A stretch of DNA of 64,000 bases from JACCXG01 sp963785755. GTDB taxonomy: Bacteria > Acidobacteriota > Vicinamibacteria > Vicinamibacterales > 2-12-FULL-66-21. Where the stretch lies: NCBI GenBank assembly GCA_963785755.1, contig CAWAXG010000039.1:248001-312000 (forward strand). Reading direction: 5' to 3'. This document shows positions 12,319 to 20,345 of this stretch, in pieces. The first letter of the stretch is position 1; every line of letters starts with the position of its first letter. The position numbers were made by a program, and so were the translations under genes. The notes beneath the pieces were generated by a model. That model did not search any database. It saw nothing but the letters and a program-made list of their open reading frames with translations, and had not been told where the DNA came from.

Positions 12319-12937
12319 GGATGTAAAAGTGTACCCCAGTGATTCGGCGGTTGCGGCGATGGTGGTGGCGCACGGAGCCGGGGCGGGACGAACCAGCTCA
12401 TTCATGGTACAGACCGCGGCCGGGCTGGCGGCGCGCGGCGTCTCGGCGGCCACGTTCGACTTCCCTTACATGGCAGCCGGACGAGGAGCGCCTGACCGCC
12501 CCGACGTGCTCGAGCGATCCTGGCGCGAAGCCGTAGCTGCCGCCGGCGAGGCGCTCGAGGGGTTGCCGCTCTTCATCGGCGGCAAGTCGATGGGTGGCCG
12601 CATCGCGTCGCACATCGCGGCACAGGGCTGCGACGGTATCCGGGGGCTGGTCTTCCTGGGCTATCCGCTTCACCCGCCGGGAAAACCAGAGAAGCGGCGC
12701 GATGAGCACCTGCCACGGATTCGTGAACCGATGCTGTTCGTACAGGGCTCGAGAGACGCCTTCGGGACGGCCGACGAGATCCGCGCGCTGCTGCCGACGC
12801 TCCACGACGCGGGCATTCACGAAGTCGCCGGCGGCGATCACTCCTTCAAGGTGTCGGGGCGCGGCGCTCCGAAGGCCGACGCGATCCTCGCCTCCATCCT
12901 GGATGTCGTCTGCGAGTGGATCAGGGGCCGGCTCTAA
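12317..12937 (+). CDS. Alpha/beta hydrolase of the KANL3/Tex30 type
   Basis: The 206-residue cytosolic hydrolase opens with the strand-loop VAAMVVAHGAGAG (oxyanion region). It carries the nucleophile elbow GKSMGGRIA, then LVFLGYPLHPPGKP, the acid-bearing segment MLFVQGSRDAFG and the catalytic His in GGDHSF. It resembles bacterial members of the KANL3/Tex30 dienelactone-hydrolase-like group, whose substrates are undefined. Its ATG at 12317 overlaps the start codon of the divergent peptidase gene by two bases, leaving no separate 5' spacer. The next gene, pepF, follows after 23 bp but seems to have its own promoter. Confidence 0.85.
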   Translation: MDVKVYPSDSAVAAMVVAHGAGAGRTSSFMVQTAAGLAARGVSAATFDFPYMAAGRGAPDRPDVLERSWREAVAAAGEALEGLPLFIGGKSMGGRIASHIAAQGCDGIRGLVFLGYPLHPPGKPEKRRDEHLPRIREPMLFVQGSRDAFGTADEIRALLPTLHDAGIHEVAGGDHSFKVSGRGAPKADAILASILDVVCEWIRGRL

Positions 12938-12946
12938 AAGCGTTGA

Positions 12947-12952
12947 TATAGT
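12947..12952 (+). promoter_or_regulatory. -10 element (TATAGT) for a leaderless pepF transcript
   Basis: TATAGT lies 8 nt before the ATG at 12961, and no Shine-Dalgarno sequence intervenes. No good -35 hexamer is visible. It supports the start chosen for the oligoendopeptidase. Confidence 0.5.
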
Positions 12953-12960
12953 TTCAGTCG

Positions 12961-14826
12961 ATGCGCATCACCGACTGCTTCGATACCGCCGGGTTGGCGG
13001 CGCCGTGGCCCCACGCCAGAAGCCGCAACCGCCAGGAGATACCCGAGCGCTTCAAGTGGAATCTCGACGACATCTTTCCGAGCTGGGAGAAGTGGGAGGC
13101 CGCATTCAAGCAGCTCGAGGCCGGCATCGAACGATACGCTGCGCTCAAGGGAACGCTGTCACAGGGGCCGCACAAGCTGCTCGAGGCGTTCCGGCTGTCG
13201 GAGCAGCTGGGGCAGCTCGCGTATCGCGTCTGGTACTTCCCATCGCTTCGCTACGACGAGGATCAGCGGGACAACGCCATCAACGCGAGGCGCCAGCACG
13301 TGCAGCTCCTGTTCGCGCGCTGGAAGCAGGCGGAATCGTGGTTCAATCCCGAGCTCCTCGCCATCCCACTCGAGACCGTGCGCAGCTGGATGGAAGCGAG
13401 CGAGGAGCTGCGCCTGTATCGCTTCGCGATCGAGGATCTCTATCGCCAGCAGGAGCACGTCCTGGACGAGGCCGGCGAGCGGCTGATGTCGCTCGCGAGC
13501 CGGCTGTCTTCGGCGCCAAACGACGCCTACTTCTCGCTGTCGACCGCAGATGTGAAGTATCCGACCGTGAAGCTCTCGACCGGCGAGGAAGTCGTCGTCT
13601 CGTACGGGCAGTATCGCGCCATCCTGTCGACGCATCGCGAGCAGTCGGATCGCGCGAAGGCCTTCGAGGCGCTGCATTCGACCTACCAGTCCAGCCTCAA
13701 TACCTACGCGACGCTGTACAACGGGGTCTGCCAGCGCGACTGGTTCCACGCCCGCGCCCGCGGCTACAAGGACACGCTCGAGGCGGCGCTGCACGGCGAC
13801 AACATCCCGACCTCGGTCGTCGAGAATCTGATCGCGTCCACGCGTGCCGGCGTCGAGCCGCTGCGCCGGTACCACCGCCTGCGTCGAAAAGCCCTGAACC
13901 TGCCGACCTACCAGGTCTACGATTTCTCGATTCCCCTGGTCACGTTCGACAAGAAGTACTTGTACGAGGACGTCCTCGAGCGCATCGTGGCATCCGTCGC
14001 TCCGCTCGGCCCCGAGTACCAGGCACGGATGCGTGAGGGATTCGCCGGCGGCTGGATCGACGTGTATGAGAACGACGGGAAGCGCTCGGGCGCATACTCC
14101 GCGCCCGTCTACGGCACCCACCCGTATATGCTCCTCAACTACACCGACACGCTCGACGACGTCTTCACGCTGGCGCACGAGATGGGCCACTCGATGCACA
14201 CCATCCTGTCGCACGAGACCCAGCCCTTCATCTACTCCAACTACACGATCTTCGTCGCCGAAGTGCCGTCGACGCTCAGCGAAGCGCTCCTGCTCGACTA
14301 CATGCTCGAGCACTCGAGCGATCCCACCGAGCGCATCGTGCTGCTGCAGCATGCGATCGACAACATCGCCGGGACGTTCTATACCCAGGTGCTGTTCGCG
14401 GATTACGAGCTGCGCGTGCACCGCCTCGTCGAACAGGATCAGCCGATCACGGGCGAGGTCCTGACCGACACCTACAAGCAGCTGCTGAACGACTACTACG
14501 GCGACGCGCTCGATCTCAACCCGTTGACCGGGTTGACGTGGGCGCGCATTCCGCACTTCTTCAACTCGCCGTACTACGTCTATCAATACGCGACCTGCTT
14601 TGCGTCCGCGGCGCGCCTCGCCAGGGAAATCATGTCCGGCAGCGAGCGCGAACAGCAGCAGGCCCGGGAGCGGTACCTCGAGCTCCTGCGATCGGGCGGG
14701 AACGACTATCCGATGGAGCAGCTGCGCAAGGCCGGCGTCGATCTGAGCCGGCCCGAGACGGTCGGCGCCGTCGTCAGCCAGCTGGACGATCTCGTCACGA
14801 GGCTCGAAGCAGAGTTGCGCTTATAG
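12961..14826 (+). CDS. pepF: Oligoendopeptidase F-like M3 metallopeptidase
   Basis: The 621-residue peptidase of family M3B has the typical N-terminal lead EIPERFKWNLDDIFPSW, a mainly helical lobe and the zinc motif HEMGHSMHT (His406, Glu407, His410), with the third ligand probably Glu434 in FVAEVPSTLSE. It hydrolyses short oligopeptides in the cytosol; no signal peptide is seen. The first 25 residues (MRITDCFDTAG and on) precede the usual family N-terminus, so an internal start is possible, but a -10 box 8 nt before this ATG supports it. It is the second peptidase in the cluster, after the divergent M1 enzyme. It converges on an MFS gene. Confidence 0.93.
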   Translation: MRITDCFDTAGLAAPWPHARSRNRQEIPERFKWNLDDIFPSWEKWEAAFKQLEAGIERYAALKGTLSQGPHKLLEAFRLSEQLGQLAYRVWYFPSLRYDEDQRDNAINARRQHVQLLFARWKQAESWFNPELLAIPLETVRSWMEASEELRLYRFAIEDLYRQQEHVLDEAGERLMSLASRLSSAPNDAYFSLSTADVKYPTVKLSTGEEVVVSYGQYRAILSTHREQSDRAKAFEALHSTYQSSLNTYATLYNGVCQRDWFHARARGYKDTLEAALHGDNIPTSVVENLIASTRAGVEPLRRYHRLRRKALNLPTYQVYDFSIPLVTFDKKYLYEDVLERIVASVAPLGPEYQARMREGFAGGWIDVYENDGKRSGAYSAPVYGTHPYMLLNYTDTLDDVFTLAHEMGHSMHTILSHETQPFIYSNYTIFVAEVPSTLSEALLLDYMLEHSSDPTERIVLLQHAIDNIAGTFYTQVLFADYELRVHRLVEQDQPITGEVLTDTYKQLLNDYYGDALDLNPLTGLTWARIPHFFNSPYYVYQYATCFASAARLAREIMSGSEREQQQARERYLELLRSGGNDYPMEQLRKAGVDLSRPETVGAVVSQLDDLVTRLEAELRL

Positions 14827-14828
14827 TC

Positions 14829-14962
14829 GCAAGTACGGCGCACAAAGGACAAGTCGCAAGGGGCAAGGAGTAACGAAGGGCGTGGCTTCCGCCTTCCGCC
14901 TTCGCGCGAAGCGCTTCGGCGAGACTCGCCGGAGCCTTGGCGGAGGCGGTCAGGCGGAAGAC
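14829..14962. repeat. Degenerate heptamer array and REP-like hairpin between convergent genes
   Basis: From about 14848 the spacer shows 7-bp units built on CAAG (GACAAGT, CGCAAGG, GGCAAGG). From about 14885 a GC-rich element follows, with CTTCCGCC near its left side and GGCGGAAG near its right, plus inner palindromes (GCGCGAAGCGC, GGCGAGACTCGCC). The right edge encodes the last residues of the MFS gene ending at 14950. It may act as a shared transcription end. Confidence 0.65.
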
Positions 14963-16137
14963 CCGCCAGCATTCCCAGCCCCATTCTCGATGCGCCGTTG
15001 CGGGTGATAGCGTTCGGCGAGCACCGCGGTGACGATCAGGAGACTCGCGGCGGCGCCGTACGCGGCCCCCTCACCCACTTCCTGCAACACGGCGTTTCCC
15101 CAGATCGGTCCGGCGGTGCGGCCGAGGCTTTCGAGCGCGCCGGCGGCGCCCTGGACCCGTCCCTGCTCGCGCGGCGATGCCGCGTTGCTCACCAGCGTCG
15201 TCAAGGTCGCGTTGCAGAGGCCGATGCCGATTGCGCCTGGCACCAGCATGACGACGAACAGCGGCAGGCTGTAGGTGAACGCGCTGCCGCCCCACCCGAC
15301 TGCGGCGAAGACCAGACCGACAACCAACGTCTGACGGCTGCCCAGTCTCTTCGCGATGGGACCCACCAGGCCTCCCTGGACAATGACACCGAGCGCGCCG
15401 AATGCGCTCAGGAGATATCCGGTGTGTGTCGCGTCGAAGCCGAAGCGGCGCGCGCCGAACAACGCGAACGTTGTCTGGTAGACGGCGAACGCCATCCAGT
15501 AGAGGAAGTCGATGCTCAGGAGCAATCGAAGGCCGGAACGATGGCTCAACTCGCGGAGCGCGTGCCACGGCGACACCCCGCCGGCATGCGCGCGATGAAC
15601 GGTCTCGGGGAGCCAGAACCACGCCAGCGCGATCGCGACGAGCGTGATGACCGTCGCGGCCCAGATCGGCGCGGTGTAGCTGATCGTGGAGAACGCCCCG
15701 CCAAGCGCCGGTCCGACGATGAATCCCACGCCGAACGCGGCGCCGAGGAACCCGAAGGCGCGCGGCCGTTCGTCCTCGGTGGTGACGTCGGCGATGTAGG
15801 CGCGGGCAGTGGTGATGTTGCCGCCCGACAACCCGTCGACGATCCGCGCGGCGAAGAGCATGAGGAGGCTCTGCGCCATCGCGAGCATCGCGAAACTGAT
15901 CGCGGTTCCGATCAGGCTGAGGATCAGAACGGGCCGCCGCCCCCAGCGGTCGGAGAGATCGCCGAGCAGCGGCGAGGCAATGAGCTGGCTCAGCGAGAAC
16001 GACGCGAACAGTGCGCCGATCACGAGCGGCGACGCACCAAAGGTTTCCGCGTAGAACGGCAGCAGCGGAATGATGATGCCGAAGCCGACGAGATTAACGA
16101 ATATCGTAAGGAAAATTACCAGGAGCGGTCGGGACAT
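14950..16137 (-). CDS. MFS transporter, TetA/multidrug-efflux-like
   Basis: The 395-residue inner-membrane protein has about twelve transmembrane helices. The start MSRPLLVIFLTIFVNLVGFG gives helix 1; the MFS loop motif GDLSDRWGRRPVL lies between helices 2 and 3; and a second-half signature GPIAKRLGSRQ follows later. The pattern GIIIPLLPFYAETFGASP resembles the TetA and Bmr-type drug:H+ antiporters. It starts 15 bp after the cyclophilin gene and is probably co-transcribed with it. The last few residues (GGSSA) are encoded by the edge of the neighbouring repeat. The substrate cannot be told from sequence. Confidence 0.88.
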   Translation of the reverse strand: MSRPLLVIFLTIFVNLVGFGIIIPLLPFYAETFGASPLVIGALFASFSLSQLIASPLLGDLSDRWGRRPVLILSLIGTAISFAMLAMAQSLLMLFAARIVDGLSGGNITTARAYIADVTTEDERPRAFGFLGAAFGVGFIVGPALGGAFSTISYTAPIWAATVITLVAIALAWFWLPETVHRAHAGGVSPWHALRELSHRSGLRLLLSIDFLYWMAFAVYQTTFALFGARRFGFDATHTGYLLSAFGALGVIVQGGLVGPIAKRLGSRQTLVVGLVFAAVGWGGSAFTYSLPLFVVMLVPGAIGIGLCNATLTTLVSNAASPREQGRVQGAAGALESLGRTAGPIWGNAVLQEVGEGAAYGAAASLLIVTAVLAERYHPQRRIENGAGNAGGSSA

Positions 16138-16152
16138 GCGGCGGAGCTGCGA

Positions 16153-16743
16153 TTACTGCTTCACGCTCACGCCCTTGATGATCACGGGCTCTATCGGTAC
16201 GTCCGTATGCGGACCGGAGGTGCGCGTTTGCGAGACGACGATGCGGTCCGCCACCTCGAGGCCGGTCAACACCCGACCGAATACGGCGTAGCCGAAGTCA
16301 GCGGGTGAGTATCCACGATGATCGAGTTTGCTGCGGTTATCGGCCATGTTGATGAAGAATTGCGCCGTTGCGCTGCGCAGCGCCTGCGTCCTGGCCATCG
16401 CGAGCGTGCCTCTCGTGTTGCTCAGGCCGTTGGTCGCTTCATTGAGGATCGGAGGTCGCGCGGGCTTCTCGACGAGGTCGGGGGTGAATCCACCTCCTTG
16501 GATCATGAATCCAGGAATTACGCGGTGGAAGATGGTGCCGGCATAAAACCCATCTGTCGCGTACTGCACGAAGTTCTCGACTGAAACCGGCGCGCGATCC
16601 TTGAACAGCTCCACAGTGATGTCTCCCATCGTCGTGCTGATGACGGCGACGGGGTTCCCCGGCGCAGGTGTCGGCGGCGCCGGCTGAGGGGCGGCAACCG
16701 CCTGAAACAAGAGAAGAAACGGAACGAGCGGCAGCGGCGTCAT
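16153..16743 (-). CDS. Exported cyclophilin-type peptidyl-prolyl isomerase
   Basis: About 196 residues from the ATG at 16743, which begins a signal peptide (MTPLPLVPFLLLFQAVAA); a longer frame to 16830 is Arg/Pro-rich and unlikely to be translated. The cyclophilin fold is evident from GDITVELFKDRAPVSVENF, FHRVIPGFMIQGGGF, the AQFFIN strand and a closing VFGRVLTGLEVADRI. The catalytic Arg and Phe/Met of FHRVIPGFMIQ are present. It should catalyse proline isomerisation during folding in the periplasm. A separate cyclophilin domain occurs in the HEAT fusion at 39409-41538. Confidence 0.92.
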   Translation of the reverse strand: MTPLPLVPFLLLFQAVAAPQPAPPTPAPGNPVAVISTTMGDITVELFKDRAPVSVENFVQYATDGFYAGTIFHRVIPGFMIQGGGFTPDLVEKPARPPILNEATNGLSNTRGTLAMARTQALRSATAQFFINMADNRSKLDHRGYSPADFGYAVFGRVLTGLEVADRIVVSQTRTSGPHTDVPIEPVIIKGVSVKQ

Positions 16744-16977
16744 ATCACGGGTAATCCTATCAGCGGCGCGCGGCGCAGGGGTACGTCCGGCCGGCGAGCG
16801 GCGCGGTTCGCGATCGCGAATTCGCATCATTCAATTCAATTCGATGGATCAGGTGTCGCAACCGTGTTACACCTCGGCCCGTTTTGCCTGGGTGCGGACG
16901 GGTGTCCGCGCCCGGGCTGGGGCGGCAAACATTTTGCGAGGTCGCGCGTACGCGCAGCCTGCGCGGGGGAGATCCCA

Positions 16978-17322
16978 ATGGCCACAGGACTCGAGAACGA
17001 GCAGAAAGAGCTTGCCGACTTCATTCGAGCGGGCTCAAGCCGGGGGCCCCAGTGTTTCGGCAGCTACTTCGACGAGCGCGGCGGATCGTGCGCGCTCGGC
17101 GCGGTCTACGAGGGCGTCTACCACCTGCCGCGGAACCACGGCAAGCTGGTGCCGGATCATCTGGAGCGTCTCTTCCGCTGTCTCGATGAAGTGACCAAGC
17201 GGTGCCCGCAGGGATGCGCCAAGCGGCTGCCGCTCGCCTCGATGATCGTCCACCTCAATGACGATCACCGGCTGACGCGCGAGCAGATCGCCGAGTGGCT
17301 CACTCAGGAATCCAACGGCTGA
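16978..17322 (+). CDS. Conserved hypothetical protein, cysteine-containing, 114 aa
   Basis: I do not recognise a named family. The start at 16978 follows a GGGGGAG ribosome-binding site at 7 nt. The protein has an N-terminal helix (ENEQKELADFIRAG), a segment with cysteines and glycine (QCFGSYFDERGGSCALGAV), a central HLERLFRCLDEVTKRCPQGC, and a C-terminal helical part (HLNDDHRLTREQIAEWLTQ). Cys-x3-Cys plus other cysteines could bind metal, but spacing is irregular. It ends 12 bp before the DUF349 gene, so the two may share a transcript. Confidence 0.7.
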   Translation: MATGLENEQKELADFIRAGSSRGPQCFGSYFDERGGSCALGAVYEGVYHLPRNHGKLVPDHLERLFRCLDEVTKRCPQGCAKRLPLASMIVHLNDDHRLTREQIAEWLTQESNG

Positions 17323-17334
17323 TCAACAGGCTCA

Positions 17335-20262
17335 ATGTCCTTCCTCGACAGATTCAAGCCCCAGCCTCGATGGAAACATGCGGACGCGGCGGTGCGCGCT
17401 GCCGCGGTCGCGGAGATTCCAGACGATGCGGAGCACGCGGCCACGATCCTCGAGCTCGCCGCCTCCGATGAGGACGTGCGGGTTCGTCGAGCGGCGGCCT
17501 CGCGGGTCGAGGGCCCGGCGGATCTGGTGCAGCTCGCGCGCACGGAGGGGGACGAGGAGCTGCGCCGCGAGTTGACCGAGCGGCTCGTGGAAATCGCCAT
17601 TGCCGCGGGCGACTCCGACGGTGACGCGGCGCAGGCGCTCGAAGGGCTCGACGATCACAAGCAGCTGGCGGCGATCGCGAAGCTGTCGCCGTACGACACC
17701 GTGCGCACCGCGGCATTGGCTCGCGTGCACGACGTCAAGACCCTGGGGAGCGTCGCACGGAACGCCACGCACGGACAGACGGCGCTCGAAGCCGTCGCGC
17801 GCATTGCGGATGGCGCCGAGCTGCACAACGTCGCGTTGAAGACCGAGCACAAGGATGCGGGGATCGCTGCGCTGGAGCGCGCAGCGGAACTGAGTGAACC
17901 GGGCGCGCTGCGCGAAATGCTCGACGCGGTCGCCACACGGGCAAAAAACAAATCGGTGTCGAAGAGGGCGCGGGCAATGATTCAGGCAATCGAGGAAACC
18001 CAAGCAGCGCGGCGTGCCGCGCTCGAAGCGTGGCAGCAGAGACTCGGGGCGATCGTCGCCCGGGTCGAGTCGCTGGCCGCCACGCCGGCGGCGGCCGGCG
18101 CGGATGACGATCTCGCCGCAGCGGACGCCGACTGGCGCGTGACCGCCGCACAACCGGAGTTCGAGCTCGACGCCGGCCTCGGCGCGAGATTCGATGCCGC
18201 GATGGAGAACGCCCGCGCGGCCATCGCCGAGCATCAGCGGATCGAGTCCGAGCGCCGCGCCGCCGAGGAACGACGCCAGGCCCTGCGCCAGATGCGTCAG
18301 CAGCTGATCGATCGGCTGGAGAGCTACCGCGGCGAAGACCTCCCCGACGAGATCGTCCGCGTGCGTGCCGAGTGGGACGCGCTCGGGACGGAGGATGCCG
18401 AGCCAGGGAGCGATCTCCACGGACGCCTCGATGCCGCCACTGCCAGCGCGCAGCGGCGCCACGACAACCGCGTCGAGATTCAACGGACCAATGCGCGTTT
18501 GGCGGAGCTCGCGGGTGAGGCCGAGCGCGTGGCTGGCGAGGAAACGCTGGCCGAGGACGCGTGGAGCGCGGTCGTCAAGGAATGGGACACGCTCCATCCG
18601 CGATCGGACGCCCTCGACGAAGCCACGGTGCAGCGGTATCAGCAGGCGACCGGCCGCGTCCGCGAGCGTGACGAAGAACGACGCGCCGCGGCCGAGCGGA
18701 CGGTGCGGCAGCACGTTCAGCGGGTCGAGCAATTGATCGACCGCGCCCAGAAGCGGAGCGCGGCCGAAGATCTCACGCTGCGCGAAGCCGACCGGCTGGC
18801 GCGCGATCTCCGCGCCGCCGCCGACGCGCCGCCGGCGGTTGACGAACGCGAGCAGCATGCGCTCGTGGACCGCCTGAAGGCGGCCGCGTCCGTGATCACG
18901 CCTCGCCTGCACGAGTTGCGCGAGATGGACGAATGGAAGCGCTTTGCCAACGCCGCCGTCCAGGAAGAACTGATCGCGAAGGCCGAAGTGCTCCGCGTCA
19001 AGTACGGCTTCGACACGCCCGAAGGGCCGAAGGAAGAGGACCTCGACAAGGCCGCGCGCGATCTTCACGACATCCAGGAGCGATGGAAGAGCGTGGCCGA
19101 GGCGCCGCGCGCCCAGGCGCAGGCCCTCTGGCATCGCTACCGTCAGGCGGCGGATCCGATTCAGGCCAAGCTGCGTGAGTTCTTTGCCCACCGCAACGAG
19201 GAGCGCAAGGGCAACCTCGACAAGAAGCTCGTGCTCATCGAACGGGCGGAGCAGCTGGCGGACTCCACCGACTGGATCAAGACCGCGGAGGAATTGAAGC
19301 GCCTGCAGAGCGAGTGGCAGCAGCTCGGGCCGGTTCCGCGGCAGGAGACCAAGGCCACCTGGAAACGATTCCGCGACGCCTGCGACCAGTTCTTCACCCG
19401 CCGCAACGCCGATCTCGCCGCGCGCAAGGAAACCTGGTCGGCGAACCTCGCGAAGAAAGAGGCGCTGTGCACCAGGGCCGAAGAGCTCGCGGCCTCGCGG
19501 GAATGGGACAAGGCGGCCGCCGAGATTCGCCGCCTGCAGGCCGACTGGAAGAACATCGGCCCGGTGCGGCGCAACAAGTCTGACGCCGTCTGGCAGCGCT
19601 TCCGCACCGCCTGCGATACGTTCTTCGAACGCTACAAGCGGCGCGACGAGATCGAGCTGGAAACGAAGCAGGCCGATCGGGAGCAGCTGGTCGGCGAGCT
19701 CGAAGCGCTCGCCGCCCCCGATCCGTCGGGAGCGGGCTCGGACGGCGGCGGGCTGCTCGAGCGCGTGCGCTCGTTGCGCAGCCGCTGGAACCTGTCGACG
19801 CCGGTCGTGCGCCACGGCGCCGATCCGCTGAGCGCGAGATTCGTCAGCGCGCTGGAACACGCACTGATCGCCCATCCCGACGCATTCCGGGGAACCGAGC
19901 TCGACGTCGAACCAAACCGGCAGAAGATGGAAAAGCTCTGCGTGCGCGTCGAAGGCTTCCTCACCGAGGCGGCGCCGCCGCCCGCGAACTCGTCACAGGC
20001 GCTGGCCGAGATGCTTCGTGAGGCCCTCGCCGCCAACACGATTGGCGGCCGGGCAGGCGAGGAAAGCAAGTGGCGCGCGATGGCCGAAGACGTACGGCAG
20101 GCCCAGGCCTCCTGGAGCCGCCTCGGGCCGGTGCCCGGGGATACGGGGCGCGCGCTGAACGAGCGCTTCCACCGCGCCACCAGCCGGTTCTTCGACGTCT
20201 ATCGCCGCAAGGTCCCGCCGCCGCAGACCGCCCCGCGCGGCGCAAGAACGGCAGTGCGCTAG
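17335..20262 (+). CDS. DUF349 repeat protein with N-terminal HEAT-like region
   Basis: The 975-residue cytosolic protein is almost entirely helical. Residues 1-210 form HEAT-like repeats (EIPDDAEHAATILELAASDE and following). Then come long charged coiled-coil stretches and at least three clear DUF349 units, recognisable by W-[KR]-x3-[GP] patterns such as LQSEWQQLGPVPRQETKATW and LQADWKNIGPVRRNKSDAVW, each followed by F-[RK]-x-ACDxFF. DUF349 proteins are widespread and poorly characterised; some are linked to envelope integrity or adhesion. No signal or membrane segment is present. The gene follows the small cysteine protein by 12 bp and converges on an amidohydrolase. Confidence 0.88.
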   Translation: MSFLDRFKPQPRWKHADAAVRAAAVAEIPDDAEHAATILELAASDEDVRVRRAAASRVEGPADLVQLARTEGDEELRRELTERLVEIAIAAGDSDGDAAQALEGLDDHKQLAAIAKLSPYDTVRTAALARVHDVKTLGSVARNATHGQTALEAVARIADGAELHNVALKTEHKDAGIAALERAAELSEPGALREMLDAVATRAKNKSVSKRARAMIQAIEETQAARRAALEAWQQRLGAIVARVESLAATPAAAGADDDLAAADADWRVTAAQPEFELDAGLGARFDAAMENARAAIAEHQRIESERRAAEERRQALRQMRQQLIDRLESYRGEDLPDEIVRVRAEWDALGTEDAEPGSDLHGRLDAATASAQRRHDNRVEIQRTNARLAELAGEAERVAGEETLAEDAWSAVVKEWDTLHPRSDALDEATVQRYQQATGRVRERDEERRAAAERTVRQHVQRVEQLIDRAQKRSAAEDLTLREADRLARDLRAAADAPPAVDEREQHALVDRLKAAASVITPRLHELREMDEWKRFANAAVQEELIAKAEVLRVKYGFDTPEGPKEEDLDKAARDLHDIQERWKSVAEAPRAQAQALWHRYRQAADPIQAKLREFFAHRNEERKGNLDKKLVLIERAEQLADSTDWIKTAEELKRLQSEWQQLGPVPRQETKATWKRFRDACDQFFTRRNADLAARKETWSANLAKKEALCTRAEELAASREWDKAAAEIRRLQADWKNIGPVRRNKSDAVWQRFRTACDTFFERYKRRDEIELETKQADREQLVGELEALAAPDPSGAGSDGGGLLERVRSLRSRWNLSTPVVRHGADPLSARFVSALEHALIAHPDAFRGTELDVEPNRQKMEKLCVRVEGFLTEAAPPPANSSQALAEMLREALAANTIGGRAGEESKWRAMAEDVRQAQASWSRLGPVPGDTGRALNERFHRATSRFFDVYRRKVPPPQTAPRGARTAVR

Positions 20263-20267
20263 CCACA

Positions 20268-20345
20268 AGTTGCAAGTATCAAGGGGCAGGTACAACGGAA
20301 CGCGCGTTTCGTTGTACTTGTTACTTGCCACTTGCAACTTGACTG
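20268..20345. repeat. Inverted heptamer arms between convergent genes
   Basis: The left arm carries AAGTTGCAAGT and the right arm carries units TACTTGT, TACTTGC, CACTTGC and AACTTGA (7-bp period). The centre is a palindrome, GTACAACG and CGTTGTAC around CGCG. It can fold into one long hairpin between the DUF349 gene and the amidohydrolase gene and could end both transcripts. The right arm encodes the last seven residues of the amidohydrolase. Confidence 0.8.

Noticed and set aside
9727..12453. Start of the M1 peptidase at 12453
   Set aside because: The segment before 12318 lies antisense to the hydrolase coding sequence and does not resemble a signal peptide; the ATG at 12318 does.
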